Assembly (NCBI GenBank): GCA_034659015.1
Contig: JAYEGL010000019.1
Location: forward strand, 62,001 to 126,000
Source of the DNA: Maricaulis sp034659015
Lineage (GTDB): Bacteria > Pseudomonadota > Alphaproteobacteria > Caulobacterales > Maricaulaceae
DNA: 64,000 nt
Reading direction: 5' to 3'
The notes beneath the pieces were generated by a model. That model did no database searches and was not told the DNA's origin. It saw only the letters and a list, made by a program, of their open reading frames with translations. Positions within the stretch are counted from its first letter, which is position 1, and the number at the start of each line of letters is the position of its first letter. The position numbers and the translations under genes were made by a program. Positions 27,601 to 34,469 of this stretch are shown in pieces.

Positions 27601-27755
27601 TGGTCGGGGTGCAGCCCTTCGGCGGGGAGGGCCTGTCAGGCACGGGGCCCAAGGCTGGCGGGCCGCATTACCTGCACCGTTTCGCCGGCGAGCGGACGGT
27701 CACCGTGAACATCGCGGCGCAGGGCGGCGACCCGGAATTGCTGAACCTCAGCTGA
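24630..27755 (+). CDS. putA: Bifunctional proline dehydrogenase / P5C dehydrogenase
   Basis: Oxidises proline to glutamate in two steps (FAD-linked proline dehydrogenase, then NAD-linked 1-pyrroline-5-carboxylate dehydrogenase). The start is ATG 24630, with GGGAG 8 bases upstream, and gives 1041 residues. The PRODH barrel includes SVKLSALHPKY, DAEEADRL and RFLIRLVKGAYWDTEIK. The ALDH half begins near residue 560, with catalytic Glu797 (AETGGMNG) and Cys831 (SAGQRCSAL). There is no N-terminal ribbon-helix-helix DNA-binding domain, so this is the minimalist PutA type that does not repress its own gene. Confidence 0.96.
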   Translation: MNVQTREALRWDDLDSVKFADETAMAKRLAEETGIDEAARKRIHDDAVELVQTARATTRSRGLMDSFLQEFGLSNKEGLALMCLAEALLRVPDAPTADRLIAEKISGGAWAEHMGRSESWLVNASTLGLMLTGNIIDVESDARKNPGDYWRKMTAKLGEPVIRAAVFRAMGIMGENFVLGRKISEAIRRSKKGEGDLCSFDMLGEAARTGKDAERYHRRYLEAIEAVGKVRGDKAVELEHGVSVKLSALHPKYLAVKEAQLFEELYPRLLEQAKLAKSYDIGFCLDAEEADRLVICLKMFEKLAREPELEGWQGLGLALQAYQKRARFVIERLIELGRETERRFLIRLVKGAYWDTEIKFAHQMGWPDFPVWTTKPATDLNYLSCARVMLSAPDQIYSQFATHNAHSLCAVRDMAREAGVDHYEFQRLHGMGEALYAAAGDLHGERPVRIYAPVGSHEDLLPYLVRRLLENGANTSFVHSFLDPEVPVEDVARGPFEVADTIDRHPEIALPGDLYGEERPNSKGLDLAQARVRSSLAKAFKEFETSEPITAAPLVNGQLLDGAAHQIMSPVDAAEYVGTAVDASVDDVNAAFEIAIAAQPAWDARGGKARGEILRAMADAMEADMERLIVLMAREAGKTLNDGIAEVREAVDFCRYYAAQAEREFDSAERLPGPAGETNHLGLKGRGVFVCISPWNFPLAIFTGQVAAALAAGNTVIAKPAEQTPLVAFEAVRLFQKAGLPPSVLHFLPGTGEIIGAALTNDPRTQGVAFTGSTEVARAINRSLAARETAIAPLIAETGGMNGMFVDTTALREQVIDDAIMSAFGSAGQRCSALRVLFLPEDIADEMIESLSLAMDELQLGDPADPATDVGPVIDNEQRELLLRHMERMEGAARVVKQIDDSALSERGFFFGPALVELPSLDALDREVFGPILHVVRYKRRDVAAMARELASKGYGLTLGIHSRLDSFHSQIQSIVPAGNVYVNRNMVGAVVGVQPFGGEGLSGTGPKAGGPHYLHRFAGERTVTVNIAAQGGDPELLNLS

Positions 27756-27785
27756 TCGCCTGTCTTAACGGGATTTAACCCTGTT

Positions 27786-27829
27786 GCGGGGCCCTCGCAT
27801 CCGGTTTAACCGGGTGTGGCGGGCCCCGC
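27786..27829 (+). terminator. Nested hairpin after putA
   Basis: An outer 9-base-pair stem (GCGGGGCCC at 27786-27794, GGGCCCCGC at 27821-27829) encloses an inner palindrome CCGGTTTAACCGG (27801-27813). It lies 31 bases after the putA stop codon. No strong U-tract follows directly, so it may be a terminator or a stabilising structure. Confidence 0.6.
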
Positions 27830-27882
27830 TGCGCATTCAGGATTTGTTAACTAAAAAATCCGCGCGCGGACCATTCAGGGCG

Positions 27883-27911
27883 TTGACCGTCCCTTTTCGT
27901 TGATCCACTAT
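27883..27911 (+). promoter_or_regulatory. Predicted nrdA promoter
   Basis: A sigma-70-like promoter has -35 TTGACC (27883-27888) and -10 CACTAT (27906-27911) with a 17-base spacer. The -10 element lies inside the first NrdR box, consistent with repression by NrdR. Confidence 0.6.
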
Positions 27912-27953
27912 ATGTTGGGTCGGCTGGAAACAGCGGCACACTATACAGAGTAT
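27905..27953 (+). promoter_or_regulatory. Tandem NrdR boxes upstream of nrdA
   Basis: Two imperfect copies of the NrdR box (consensus near ACACWATATNTWGTGT) are at 27905-27920 (CCACTATATGTTGGGT) and 27938-27953 (ACACTATACAGAGTAT). They start 33 bases apart, about three helical turns, as is usual for NrdR pairs. They support the downstream ATG at 28041 as the true nrdA start. Confidence 0.85.
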
Positions 27954-28040
27954 CTTTCGACCTTTCGGTTAATTCGCTGCGCGGCCCTGTCTACCGCGCA
28001 ACAGGAAAATTTTGTCTCGGGCTTGGGGAGTTACGCCATC

Positions 28041-29936
28041 ATGTCGCCACTGGATACGGCCACCAATCGTCAGATGGACACCGAGATTGCCGGCACGCGC
28101 CCGGCCCGCCGCGGCAAGCCCAAATCCTCGGCCGGCGCGCATCTGCGCCTGGTCGAAAGCGTCAAGATCGACCGGTCGCGCGATGCGCTGCTGACCGAGT
28201 TCGGCAAGAAGACGCTGGAAGACCGCTATCTCCTGCCGGGCGAGAGCTATCAGGACATGTTCGCGCGCGTCGCGACGGCCTATGCCGACGATGCCGAGCA
28301 CGCCCAGCGCCTGTACGACTACATTTCGCGCCTGTGGTTCATGCCGGCCACCCCGGTCCTGTCCAATGGCGGCGCCGATCGCGGCCTGCCGATCTCCTGC
28401 TTCCTCAATTCGGTCGGCGACAGCCTGGACGACATTGTCGGCACCTGGACGGAAAACGTCTGGCTGGCCTCCAATGGCGGCGGCATCGGCACCTATTGGG
28501 GCAATGTCCGCTCGATCGGCGAGAAGATCGGCAAGAACGGCCAGACCTCCGGCATCATTCCCTTCATCCGCGTGATGGACAGCCTGACCCTGGCGATCTC
28601 CCAGGGGTCGCTGCGCCGCGGATCGGCCGCCGTCTATCTCGACATCCACCATCCGGAAATCGAGGAATTCCTGGAAATCCGCAAGCCGTCCGGCGACTTC
28701 AACCGCAAGTCCCTGAACCTGCACCATGGCCTCAACATCTCCGACGAATTCATGAATGCCGTCGCCAATGACGAGGAATTCGAGCTGAAATCGCCGAAGT
28801 CCGGCGAGAGCGTGAAGACGGTGAATGCCCGCAAGCTGTGGCAGAAGATCATCGAGCTGCGCCTGCAGACCGGCGAGCCCTACATCATCTTCTCCGACAC
28901 GGTGAACAACGCCCTGCCGGCGCACCAGCGCAAGCTGGGCCTGAAGGTGCGCCAGTCCAACCTGTGTGCCGAGATCATGCTGCCGACCGGGTTCGACCAG
29001 AACGGCCAGGAACGCACCGCCGTGTGCTGCCTGTCCTCGCTCAATGCGGCGAAATATCTGGAGTGGAAGGACGAGCCGGACTTCATCGAGGACATCTACC
29101 GTTTCCTCGACAATGTCCTGCAGGACTTCATCGACCGCGCCCCGGCGGAAATGGACCGCGCCGTCTATTCCGCCATTCAGGAGCGTTCGGTGGGTCTGGG
29201 CCTGATGGGGTACCACACCTTCCTGCAGCAGATGAATGCGCCCTTCGAGAGCGCCATGGCCAAGTCCTGGAACATGAAGCTCTTCAAGCATATCCGCACG
29301 GCGGCCGATGCCGCCTCGGTGAAGCTGGCCGAAGAGCGCGGAGCCTGCCCCGATGCCGAGGCCTCCGGCGTGAAGGCGCGTTTCTCTCACAAGCTGGCGA
29401 TCGCGCCGACCGCGTCGATCTCGATCATCTGCGGCGGCGTGTCCGCCGGCATCGAGCCGATCCCGGCCAATGTCTACACCCACAAGACGCTGTCCGGTTC
29501 GACCACGGTGAAGAATCCCAAGCTGGAAGAGGCGCTGGAGGCCAAGGGCCAGAACACCCCGGCCGTCTGGTCCTCGATCCTGGAGCATGAGGGATCGGTG
29601 CAGCATCTCGACTGCCTGGACGAACACGAGAAGGCGCTGTTCCGCACCGCTTTCGAGATCGACCAGCGCTGGGTGATCGAGCACGCCGCCGACCGCACGC
29701 CCTATGTCTGCCAGTCGCAGTCGCTGAACATCTTCCTGCCCGGCGATATCGATAAATGGGACCTGCACATGCTGCACTGGTCGGCCTGGGAGAAGGGCGT
29801 GAAGTCGCTCTACTACTGCCGCTCCAAATCGGTTCAGCGGGCCGCCTATGCCGGTTCGGAAAAGAAGTCCGAGACCGAGAAGTCCATGGAGGCCGCCGCG
29901 CCGACGGACTACGAGGAATGCCTCGCCTGCCAGTAG
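28041..29936 (+). CDS. nrdA: Class I ribonucleotide reductase, large subunit
   Basis: Reduces ribonucleoside diphosphates to deoxyribonucleotides with NrdB. The ATG at 28041 has GGGGAG 10 bases upstream; the frame is open further upstream, but that part contains the promoter and NrdR boxes. The 631-residue protein has redox cysteines C120 (PISCFLN) and C330 (VCCLSSLN), the radical site N307-C309-E311 (NLCAEI), the radical-transfer tyrosine pair (SLYYCRSKS) and a C-terminal CLAC (C627, C630) for re-reduction. No N-terminal ATP-cone is visible. Confidence 0.95.
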   Translation: MSPLDTATNRQMDTEIAGTRPARRGKPKSSAGAHLRLVESVKIDRSRDALLTEFGKKTLEDRYLLPGESYQDMFARVATAYADDAEHAQRLYDYISRLWFMPATPVLSNGGADRGLPISCFLNSVGDSLDDIVGTWTENVWLASNGGGIGTYWGNVRSIGEKIGKNGQTSGIIPFIRVMDSLTLAISQGSLRRGSAAVYLDIHHPEIEEFLEIRKPSGDFNRKSLNLHHGLNISDEFMNAVANDEEFELKSPKSGESVKTVNARKLWQKIIELRLQTGEPYIIFSDTVNNALPAHQRKLGLKVRQSNLCAEIMLPTGFDQNGQERTAVCCLSSLNAAKYLEWKDEPDFIEDIYRFLDNVLQDFIDRAPAEMDRAVYSAIQERSVGLGLMGYHTFLQQMNAPFESAMAKSWNMKLFKHIRTAADAASVKLAEERGACPDAEASGVKARFSHKLAIAPTASISIICGGVSAGIEPIPANVYTHKTLSGSTTVKNPKLEEALEAKGQNTPAVWSSILEHEGSVQHLDCLDEHEKALFRTAFEIDQRWVIEHAADRTPYVCQSQSLNIFLPGDIDKWDLHMLHWSAWEKGVKSLYYCRSKSVQRAAYAGSEKKSETEKSMEAAAPTDYEECLACQ

Positions 29937-29985
29937 GTCTTCGACGCAACACCGCCGGCCCTTCGAGGGGGAGAGGCCGGCCATG

Positions 29986-30019
29986 AAGGGGGCGGCCTCA
30001 GGCCGTCCCCTTTCTCTTT
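29986..30019 (+). terminator. Rho-independent terminator after nrdA
   Basis: The stem AAGGGGGCGGCCT / GGCCGTCCCCTTT (with a G-U pair) surrounds a short CA loop and is followed by TCTCTTT. It lies 49 bases after the nrdA stop and separates nrdA from the next gene. Confidence 0.8.
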
Positions 30020-30166
30020 GCGCCCTGCGTGTGCCGTCCCATGTTGCAGCGTGTCATAGTCTTGCGATGGACCCCCTCGGGGGCGCGGGTTAACCTTTAC
30101 TCGCGTCAAGAGTGAATCGGCATGCGCTTCGCGCACCGATCGGCATACTGACGCGTAAGGGGGCGC

Positions 30167-30997
30167 ATGATGAGACTGGGGCGGACAGCCGAATTGCTGA
30201 CGGCCGGCGCAGTGGCGCTGGGCGGTATCGGCTACGTGCTGGTCGAGCCCGGGAATGCGGCTTCCGACTGGGCGTCGTCCTCCCAGATGATCCAGCAGCA
30301 GTTCCGTAACGAGGGCGATGTCCGCCCTCTCTCGCCATCGGCCGCCCGGGTCGCGCTGTCGGCCCTTTCCATGAACGAGGACCCCTTCGGCGGGGCGCCA
30401 CTGTCCGCGATGACCGCCCAGCAGGGTGCGCGCGTCGATCTCGGCGAGGCGGGGACACTTGAAGTCGCGATTCTCGACGATGCCGGCCGCGACCGGACCC
30501 AGCGCCTTTTCTCGCCGCGCGGCGATACCTATTCGCCGGTCGTGATCGATCGCGGCCAGCGCGAGGCGACGGTGGCGGTGAATTATGAGCGCCGTTTCGA
30601 GACGCGGGGGCAGGGCGAGGAGCTGGACGTCTCCTTCACACCGCGCGCCGGGCTGAGTGTCGGCCCGGACGGGTCGGCCGCCGGCGCCGGGGCCGAGGTG
30701 CGCATCGGCCAGTATCTCCAGGGCGGGCGCGATGCCCGGCCGCGCTGGTATGTGTTTGCCGGCGCCGACCGGCGGGCGCTGATGTACGATCCCTCCAAAG
30801 GGGTGGATTTCTCCAACGCCATGCAGCTGGCCCAGCGCCAGGTCGTGGGCGACGCCCAGGCCGGGATCGCCGTGCGCCTCGGCGAGGCCGATCTCTCGCT
30901 GGCCTATGTGCGCCGCGAGTACAAGCATGTCGCCGGGGTGACGAGTTTCGACGAGACCGAGGAATTCGGCGCGGTGACGGTGAACTGGTCCTGGTAA
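30167..30997 (+). CDS. Predicted outer-membrane beta-barrel protein, distantly LpxR/DUF2219-like
   Basis: A 276-residue exported protein (hydrophobic N terminus TAELLTAGAVALGGIGYVLV) preceded by AAGGGGG. The second half alternates short polar and hydrophobic strands (VAVNYERRFETRG, LDVSFTPRAGLSV, AGAEVRIGQYL, RWYVFAGADRRALMY) and ends with aromatic Trp (VTVNWSW), as expected for a barrel. The segment QRQVVGDAQAGIAVRLGEADLSLAYVRR is reminiscent of the C-terminal strands of LpxR-type lipid A deacylases, but the match is by eye and uncertain. It lies between nrdA and nrdB without an obvious functional link. Confidence 0.6.
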   Translation: MMRLGRTAELLTAGAVALGGIGYVLVEPGNAASDWASSSQMIQQQFRNEGDVRPLSPSAARVALSALSMNEDPFGGAPLSAMTAQQGARVDLGEAGTLEVAILDDAGRDRTQRLFSPRGDTYSPVVIDRGQREATVAVNYERRFETRGQGEELDVSFTPRAGLSVGPDGSAAGAGAEVRIGQYLQGGRDARPRWYVFAGADRRALMYDPSKGVDFSNAMQLAQRQVVGDAQAGIAVRLGEADLSLAYVRREYKHVAGVTSFDETEEFGAVTVNWSW

Positions 30998-31105
30998 GCG
31001 CGCGGCGCTAATTCCACCTGTCCCCTTTTTCTACCGAATCGCGCACTCTCCACAGCCTTGAACCGTCGAATGCGCATCAAGCTGTAGACGTTTCGGTAAC
31101 GATAG

Positions 31106-31121
31106 GCACAATATCTTGTGT
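31106..31121 (+). promoter_or_regulatory. NrdR box upstream of nrdB
   Basis: GCACAATATCTTGTGT differs from the NrdR consensus (ACACWATATNTWGTGT) at one position and is a near-perfect palindrome. It ends 45 bases before the nrdB start. A second box at the expected 31-33 base spacing is not clear. Confidence 0.85.
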
Positions 31122-31166
31122 TCGATCCGATTCCGTCACCACGCCATGCCCGCTGGAGCCGCGACC

Positions 31167-32201
31167 ATGACCACCGCCGCCGATACTGCGCCGAACCTCC
31201 TGAGCCCGAGCCTCACCTACAAGCCGTTCCGCTATCCCTGGGCCTATGATTTCTGGCAGCGCCAGCAGCAGGTGCACTGGATGCCCGAAGAGGTGCCGCT
31301 GGGCGAGGACTGCAAGGACTGGGCGACCAAGCTGACCGAGAAGGAGCGCAACCTGCTCACGCAGATCTTCCGCTTCTTCACCCAGTCGGATGTCGAGGTC
31401 GGCGCGAACTACATGGAAAACTACATGCCGCTCTTCAAACCGGTTGAAGTGCGCATGATGCTGGCGGCCTTCTCCAACATGGAGACGATCCACATCGCGG
31501 CCTATGCGCTGCTGCTGGAAACCATCGGCATGCCGGACACCGAGTTCTCCGCCTTCATGGAGTACGAGGAGATGGCGGCCAAGCACGACTATCTCGGCCA
31601 GTTCGGATGCGACACCGAGAAGGACATCCTCACCTCGATGGCCGTGTTCGGCGGCTTCACCGAGGGGCTCCAGCTCTTCGCCTCCTTCGCCATGCTGATG
31701 AACTTCCCGCGCTTCAACAAGATGAAGGGGATGGGCCAGATCGTCTCCTGGTCGGTGCGCGACGAGAGCCTGCACTGCGAGGGCATGATGCAGCTCTTCC
31801 ACACCTTCGCCGCCGAGACCGGCGCGCTGACCAGGGCGGTCAAGGACGACATCGCCGATTGCTGCCAGACCGTGGTGAAGCTGGAAGACAAGTTCATCGA
31901 GCTCGCCTTCGAGGCCGGCGAGGTGGAGGGCATGACGCCGGACGATATCAAGCAGTACATCCGCTATATCGCCGACTGGCGCATGAAGCAGCTGAAACTG
32001 CCCACCATCTATGGCGTCAAGGAACACCCGCTTCCCTGGCTGACGGAAATCCTCAACGGCGTCGAGCACGCCAACTTCTTCGAGGCCCGCGCCACCGAAT
32101 ACTCCAAGGGCGCCACCAAGGGGGCCTGGCACGGCGACAATGGCGTTTGGGAGATGTTCGACAAGATGAAGAAAAAGGACGACGGCGTCCCGGCGGAGTA
32201 G
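31167..32201 (+). CDS. nrdB: Class I ribonucleotide reductase, small subunit
   Basis: Di-metal/tyrosyl-radical subunit partnering NrdA. The start is ATG 31167 with CTGGAG 8 bases upstream; an in-frame ATG at 31146 has no ribosome site. The 344-residue protein has the helix NMETIHIAAY carrying metal ligands Glu and His and the radical Tyr (E-x2-H-x3-Y), a second ligand helix (GFTEGLQLFASF) and the RDESLHCEGM motif (E-x2-H). It is transcribed apart from nrdA but has its own NrdR box, so both subunits are probably co-regulated. Confidence 0.94.
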   Translation: MTTAADTAPNLLSPSLTYKPFRYPWAYDFWQRQQQVHWMPEEVPLGEDCKDWATKLTEKERNLLTQIFRFFTQSDVEVGANYMENYMPLFKPVEVRMMLAAFSNMETIHIAAYALLLETIGMPDTEFSAFMEYEEMAAKHDYLGQFGCDTEKDILTSMAVFGGFTEGLQLFASFAMLMNFPRFNKMKGMGQIVSWSVRDESLHCEGMMQLFHTFAAETGALTRAVKDDIADCCQTVVKLEDKFIELAFEAGEVEGMTPDDIKQYIRYIADWRMKQLKLPTIYGVKEHPLPWLTEILNGVEHANFFEARATEYSKGATKGAWHGDNGVWEMFDKMKKKDDGVPAE

Positions 32202-32964
32202 GGGGCGTTCGTCATCCTTCCCCTTGACGGGGAAGGTGTCCGGCGTAGCCGGACGGAAGGGGTGAATCCCGGTGGTGGCAAGATCGCAAGAAATCTCGCC
32301 CCCACCCACTCCACCGCTGCTCACGCAGCGGTCCCCCTCGCCCATCAAGGGCGAGGATAGACGGGGCTTCCGGCCCTGCGTCATGCTCAATCGACGATGT
32401 CCGGGCATTGCAGACGACCCGTCGGGTGAAGTCTTGTTATTGAGGGGTATGCGAAAAGTCCCGAGGGATCGCCTGCAACCCGGTGAAGCGGATTAAGCCG
32501 CGGGCCGATCGTGCCCGCGTCAGCGCCACCCGGTCCGCCGCGCCTGTGCACCGGCATCGCCGAACCGTGGGACGATGATAGGCCGGGTCTGCGGGGGTGG
32601 GGATAAGTTACATGGCGCTTCACCCTGACATCCCGGAATTGGCGAGTTTCGCGCCGCCAGCGTCCTCCACCCCCCGGCTCAATTTTCCCGGAAGCGCGCA
32701 GCGCTATCCGGGACCAACGGATGACTCATCGCCTGAAACCGGCCCTCGGTGGATCCCGGCTCTGCGGCCCGCCTCCGCGGGCCATCCGGCCGGGCGAAGT
32801 GTGGATTTGGGGACAAGGTCTCCGTCATCCTTCCCCTCTATGGGGAAGGTGTCCGGCTTAGCCGGGCGGATGGGGTGAATCCCGGTGGTGGACAGACTTG
32901 GGGACAGACACCTAAGCCGGGCTTAGGTGTCTGTCCCCACGGCTTCTAAGGGCGAGGATAAGAA
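32202..32964. repeat. Repeat-rich intergenic region, no gene
   Basis: These 763 bases carry several repeat elements. Two copies of a roughly 70-base unit (32211-32279 and 32823-32890) share CGTCATCCTTCCCCT, GGGGAAGGTGTCCGGC and GGGGTGAATCCCGGTGGTGG. A CATCCCGG element (about 32627-32800) includes a piece matching the 16649-16814 repeat in opposite orientation. A perfect 39-base palindrome is listed separately. Short open frames here have no family features and are judged non-coding. Confidence 0.75.
32900..32938. repeat. Perfect 19-base-pair palindrome, REP-like
   Basis: Two perfectly complementary 19-base arms (GGGGACAGACACCTAAGCC at 32900-32918 and its complement at 32920-32938) are separated by one base. 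The GGGGACA..TGTCCCC ends recur in the paired hairpins at 40598-40677. It lies just past the cueR-like gene stop and could act as its terminator. Confidence 0.85.
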
Positions 32965-33348
32965 CTACCCCAGCCGCTCCAGGATCGGGCAGTCCGGGCG
33001 GTCGTCGCCGCGGCAGGCTTTTACCAGATGCGCCAGTTCGTCGTGCAGGGCGGCGAGCTGGCGTTGTTTTTCCTCGATCTCTTCCAGGTGCGCCTGGGCG
33101 ATGCGGCGGACATCGCTCGAGGAGCGGCTCTGGTCCTCGTAGAGGCTGAGCAGTTCGCGGCATTCCTCGATGGAAAAGCCGAAATCGCGGGCGCGGCGCA
33201 CGAAGGCCAGCTTGCGCACCGCCGCCTCGTCATAGCGGCGATAGCCGGTCTCGGAGCGGTCCGGGGCGTCCACCAGTCCGATATCGGCATAATAGCGCAC
33301 GGTTTTCACCGGCAGGCCCGCCGCTTTCGCCGCCGTTCCGATATTCAT
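32965..33348 (-). CDS. cueR: CueR-type MerR-family copper-responsive regulator
   Basis: Cytoplasmic activator that senses monovalent metal ions. The 127-residue protein has an N-terminal winged helix (MNIGTAAKAAGLPVKTVRYYADIGLV), a dimerisation coiled coil and a C-terminal metal loop with Cys112 and Cys120 separated by seven residues (CRGDDRPDC). Ser77 is also present. These three positions match those used by E. coli CueR for Cu(I) selectivity. It is divergent from a small membrane protein gene, with a MerR-type promoter between them. No copper ATPase or oxidase gene is in the window. Confidence 0.88.
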   Translation of the reverse strand: MNIGTAAKAAGLPVKTVRYYADIGLVDAPDRSETGYRRYDEAAVRKLAFVRRARDFGFSIEECRELLSLYEDQSRSSSDVRRIAQAHLEEIEEKQRQLAALHDELAHLVKACRGDDRPDCPILERLG

Positions 33349-33360
33349 TGAATCGCCTCC

Positions 33361-33391
33361 TTGACCTTCCAGTTACAGGAGACATTAGGTG
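33361..33391 (+). promoter_or_regulatory. MerR/CueR-type promoter with long spacer
   Basis: TTGACC (33361-33366) and TAGGTG (33386-33391) are 19 bases apart, the overlong spacing typical of MerR-activated promoters. The spacer contains the dyad-like CCTTCCAGTTACAGGA (33365-33380), resembling CueR operators. It reads towards the gene at 33423. Confidence 0.7.
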
Positions 33392-33422
33392 TCGTGGCAT
33401 CGAATGTAAATCGGAGCCCATC

Positions 33423-33869
33423 ATGACGGCGACCACCCTCACACAGCCGGCCTTCTGGCAACGCACGCACACCTGGGGCCAGGCCTCGAAAAACACGCTC
33501 TGGTGCCTGATCGGCTGTTCCATCGGCGACTTCGGCACCATCGCCTTCTTCCAGTTCACCGGCATACCCTGGCCGACGATGGCGATCATGACGCTGGCCA
33601 TCATCAACGGGCTGATGACGTCCATCGCACTGGAGACCGTCATTCTCTCACGCCAGATGGCGCTGCAGACCGCCTTCAGGACGGCGATCGGCATGTCCTT
33701 CATCTCCATGATCGCCATGGAGGCGGTGATGAACACGGTGGATGTGGCGCTGACCGGCGGGGCCAAGCTGACCTGGTGGGTCATCCCGATCATGCTGCTG
33801 GCCGGCTTCCTGGCGCCGCTGCCCTATAATTACTGGCGTCTGGCCGCGCTCGGGAAGAGCTGCCACTGA
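33423..33869 (+). CDS. Small four-helix membrane protein, DUF4396-like
   Basis: A 148-residue inner-membrane protein with four hydrophobic segments (about residues 24-43, 48-72, 82-108 and 116-137). It begins with WQRTHTWGQASKNTLWCLIGCSIGDFG, similar to the HC-x2-GC-x2-GD region of DUF4396 proteins, with two cysteines that could bind metal. It ends with PLPYNYWRL. Its start is ATG 33423; the frame upstream of it overlaps the promoter. A CueR-type promoter drives it, so a role in copper handling is inferred. Confidence 0.75.
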   Translation: MTATTLTQPAFWQRTHTWGQASKNTLWCLIGCSIGDFGTIAFFQFTGIPWPTMAIMTLAIINGLMTSIALETVILSRQMALQTAFRTAIGMSFISMIAMEAVMNTVDVALTGGAKLTWWVIPIMLLAGFLAPLPYNYWRLAALGKSCH

Positions 33870-33876
33870 AGCGGCG

Positions 33877-34182
33877 TCAGAGCGGCTCCATCGCCAGTCC
33901 GTGCCCGCCTGCGGGCGCGGTCTCGGCGATGCGCTCCATGTTCGCGATCAGCGGACGGCCGCGGGCGATGGCCTGCTGCACCGACGGAAGCTCCAGCGAG
34001 GCGCGGTGACTGTCCGCATTGTCCCAGACCTCGGTGATCCAGATCGCGTTCGCGTCCCCGGGATCGCGCGCGACGATATAGGAGAAGCAGCCCGGCATGT
34101 CGGCCATGCCCTCCAGCAGGATGTCGACCAGCGCGTCGCGCTGCCCGTCCTGCGCCGTGAATTTCCCGATCAGCCCGTACAT
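33877..34182 (-). CDS. ABM-family (quinol/antibiotic biosynthesis) monooxygenase
   Basis: Small cytoplasmic dimeric-barrel protein of 101 residues, the normal family length. It shows the ABM pattern: YGLIGKFTAQDGQRDALVDILLEG, MPGCFSYIVARDPGDANAIWITEVWDNADSHRASLE, then PSVQQAIARGRPLI. Some members oxidise quinols without a cofactor; the substrate here is unknown. It is convergent with the DUF4396-like gene (7 bases between stops). Confidence 0.85.
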   Translation of the reverse strand: MYGLIGKFTAQDGQRDALVDILLEGMADMPGCFSYIVARDPGDANAIWITEVWDNADSHRASLELPSVQQAIARGRPLIANMERIAETAPAGGHGLAMEPL

Positions 34183-34204
34183 GTGCGTGTCCCCTGCTTG
34201 TGTG

Positions 34205-34469
34205 GGCGTACGCTAGCAAAGCTCCGGGAGGAGGGCGAGCGCCTCAAGGCCAAGGGCTCGCCCCGCTTCGCGGGGGACACCTTTCCTCCCCACGCTAGTG
34301 GGGAGGGGGACCCGCGAAGCGGGGGAGGGGCCGCCGCGGCACGCGGCGGAAGGGTGGAGACAGTCTCCAAGGCCCTTCGCGGCCTGCGGCCGCGACCCCT
34401 TCGACCCCTCCTTCGCCAAGGCTTCGGAGGGCCCACTTCCCCGCAAAGCGGGGAAGAAAGGGCTCCCCC
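34205..34469. repeat. GC-rich repeat region with hairpins
   Basis: The gap between the ABM gene and lysAC contains several inverted segments, for example CCCCACGCTAGTGGGG and GACCCGCGAAGCGGGGG around 34289-34326 and CCCCGCAAAGCGGGG around 34439-34453. It resembles the CTTCCCC/GGGGAAG repeats at 32211-32890. No gene is seen. Confidence 0.6.

Noticed and set aside
27900..28040. Upstream in-frame extension of nrdA
   Set aside because: It contains the predicted -10 element and both NrdR boxes, while ATG 28041 has a good ribosome site.
31058..31087. Possible nrdB promoter and second NrdR box upstream of 31106
   Set aside because: TTGAAC is present, but the matching -10 element and a second box at 31-33 bases are too degenerate.
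32387..32878. Short open frames in the repeat region
   Set aside because: They lie in repeated sequence, lack ribosome sites and known domains, and overlap each other on both strands.
32202..32964. CRISPR array
   Set aside because: The repeats are few, unevenly spaced and palindromic, with no regular spacer length and no cas genes.
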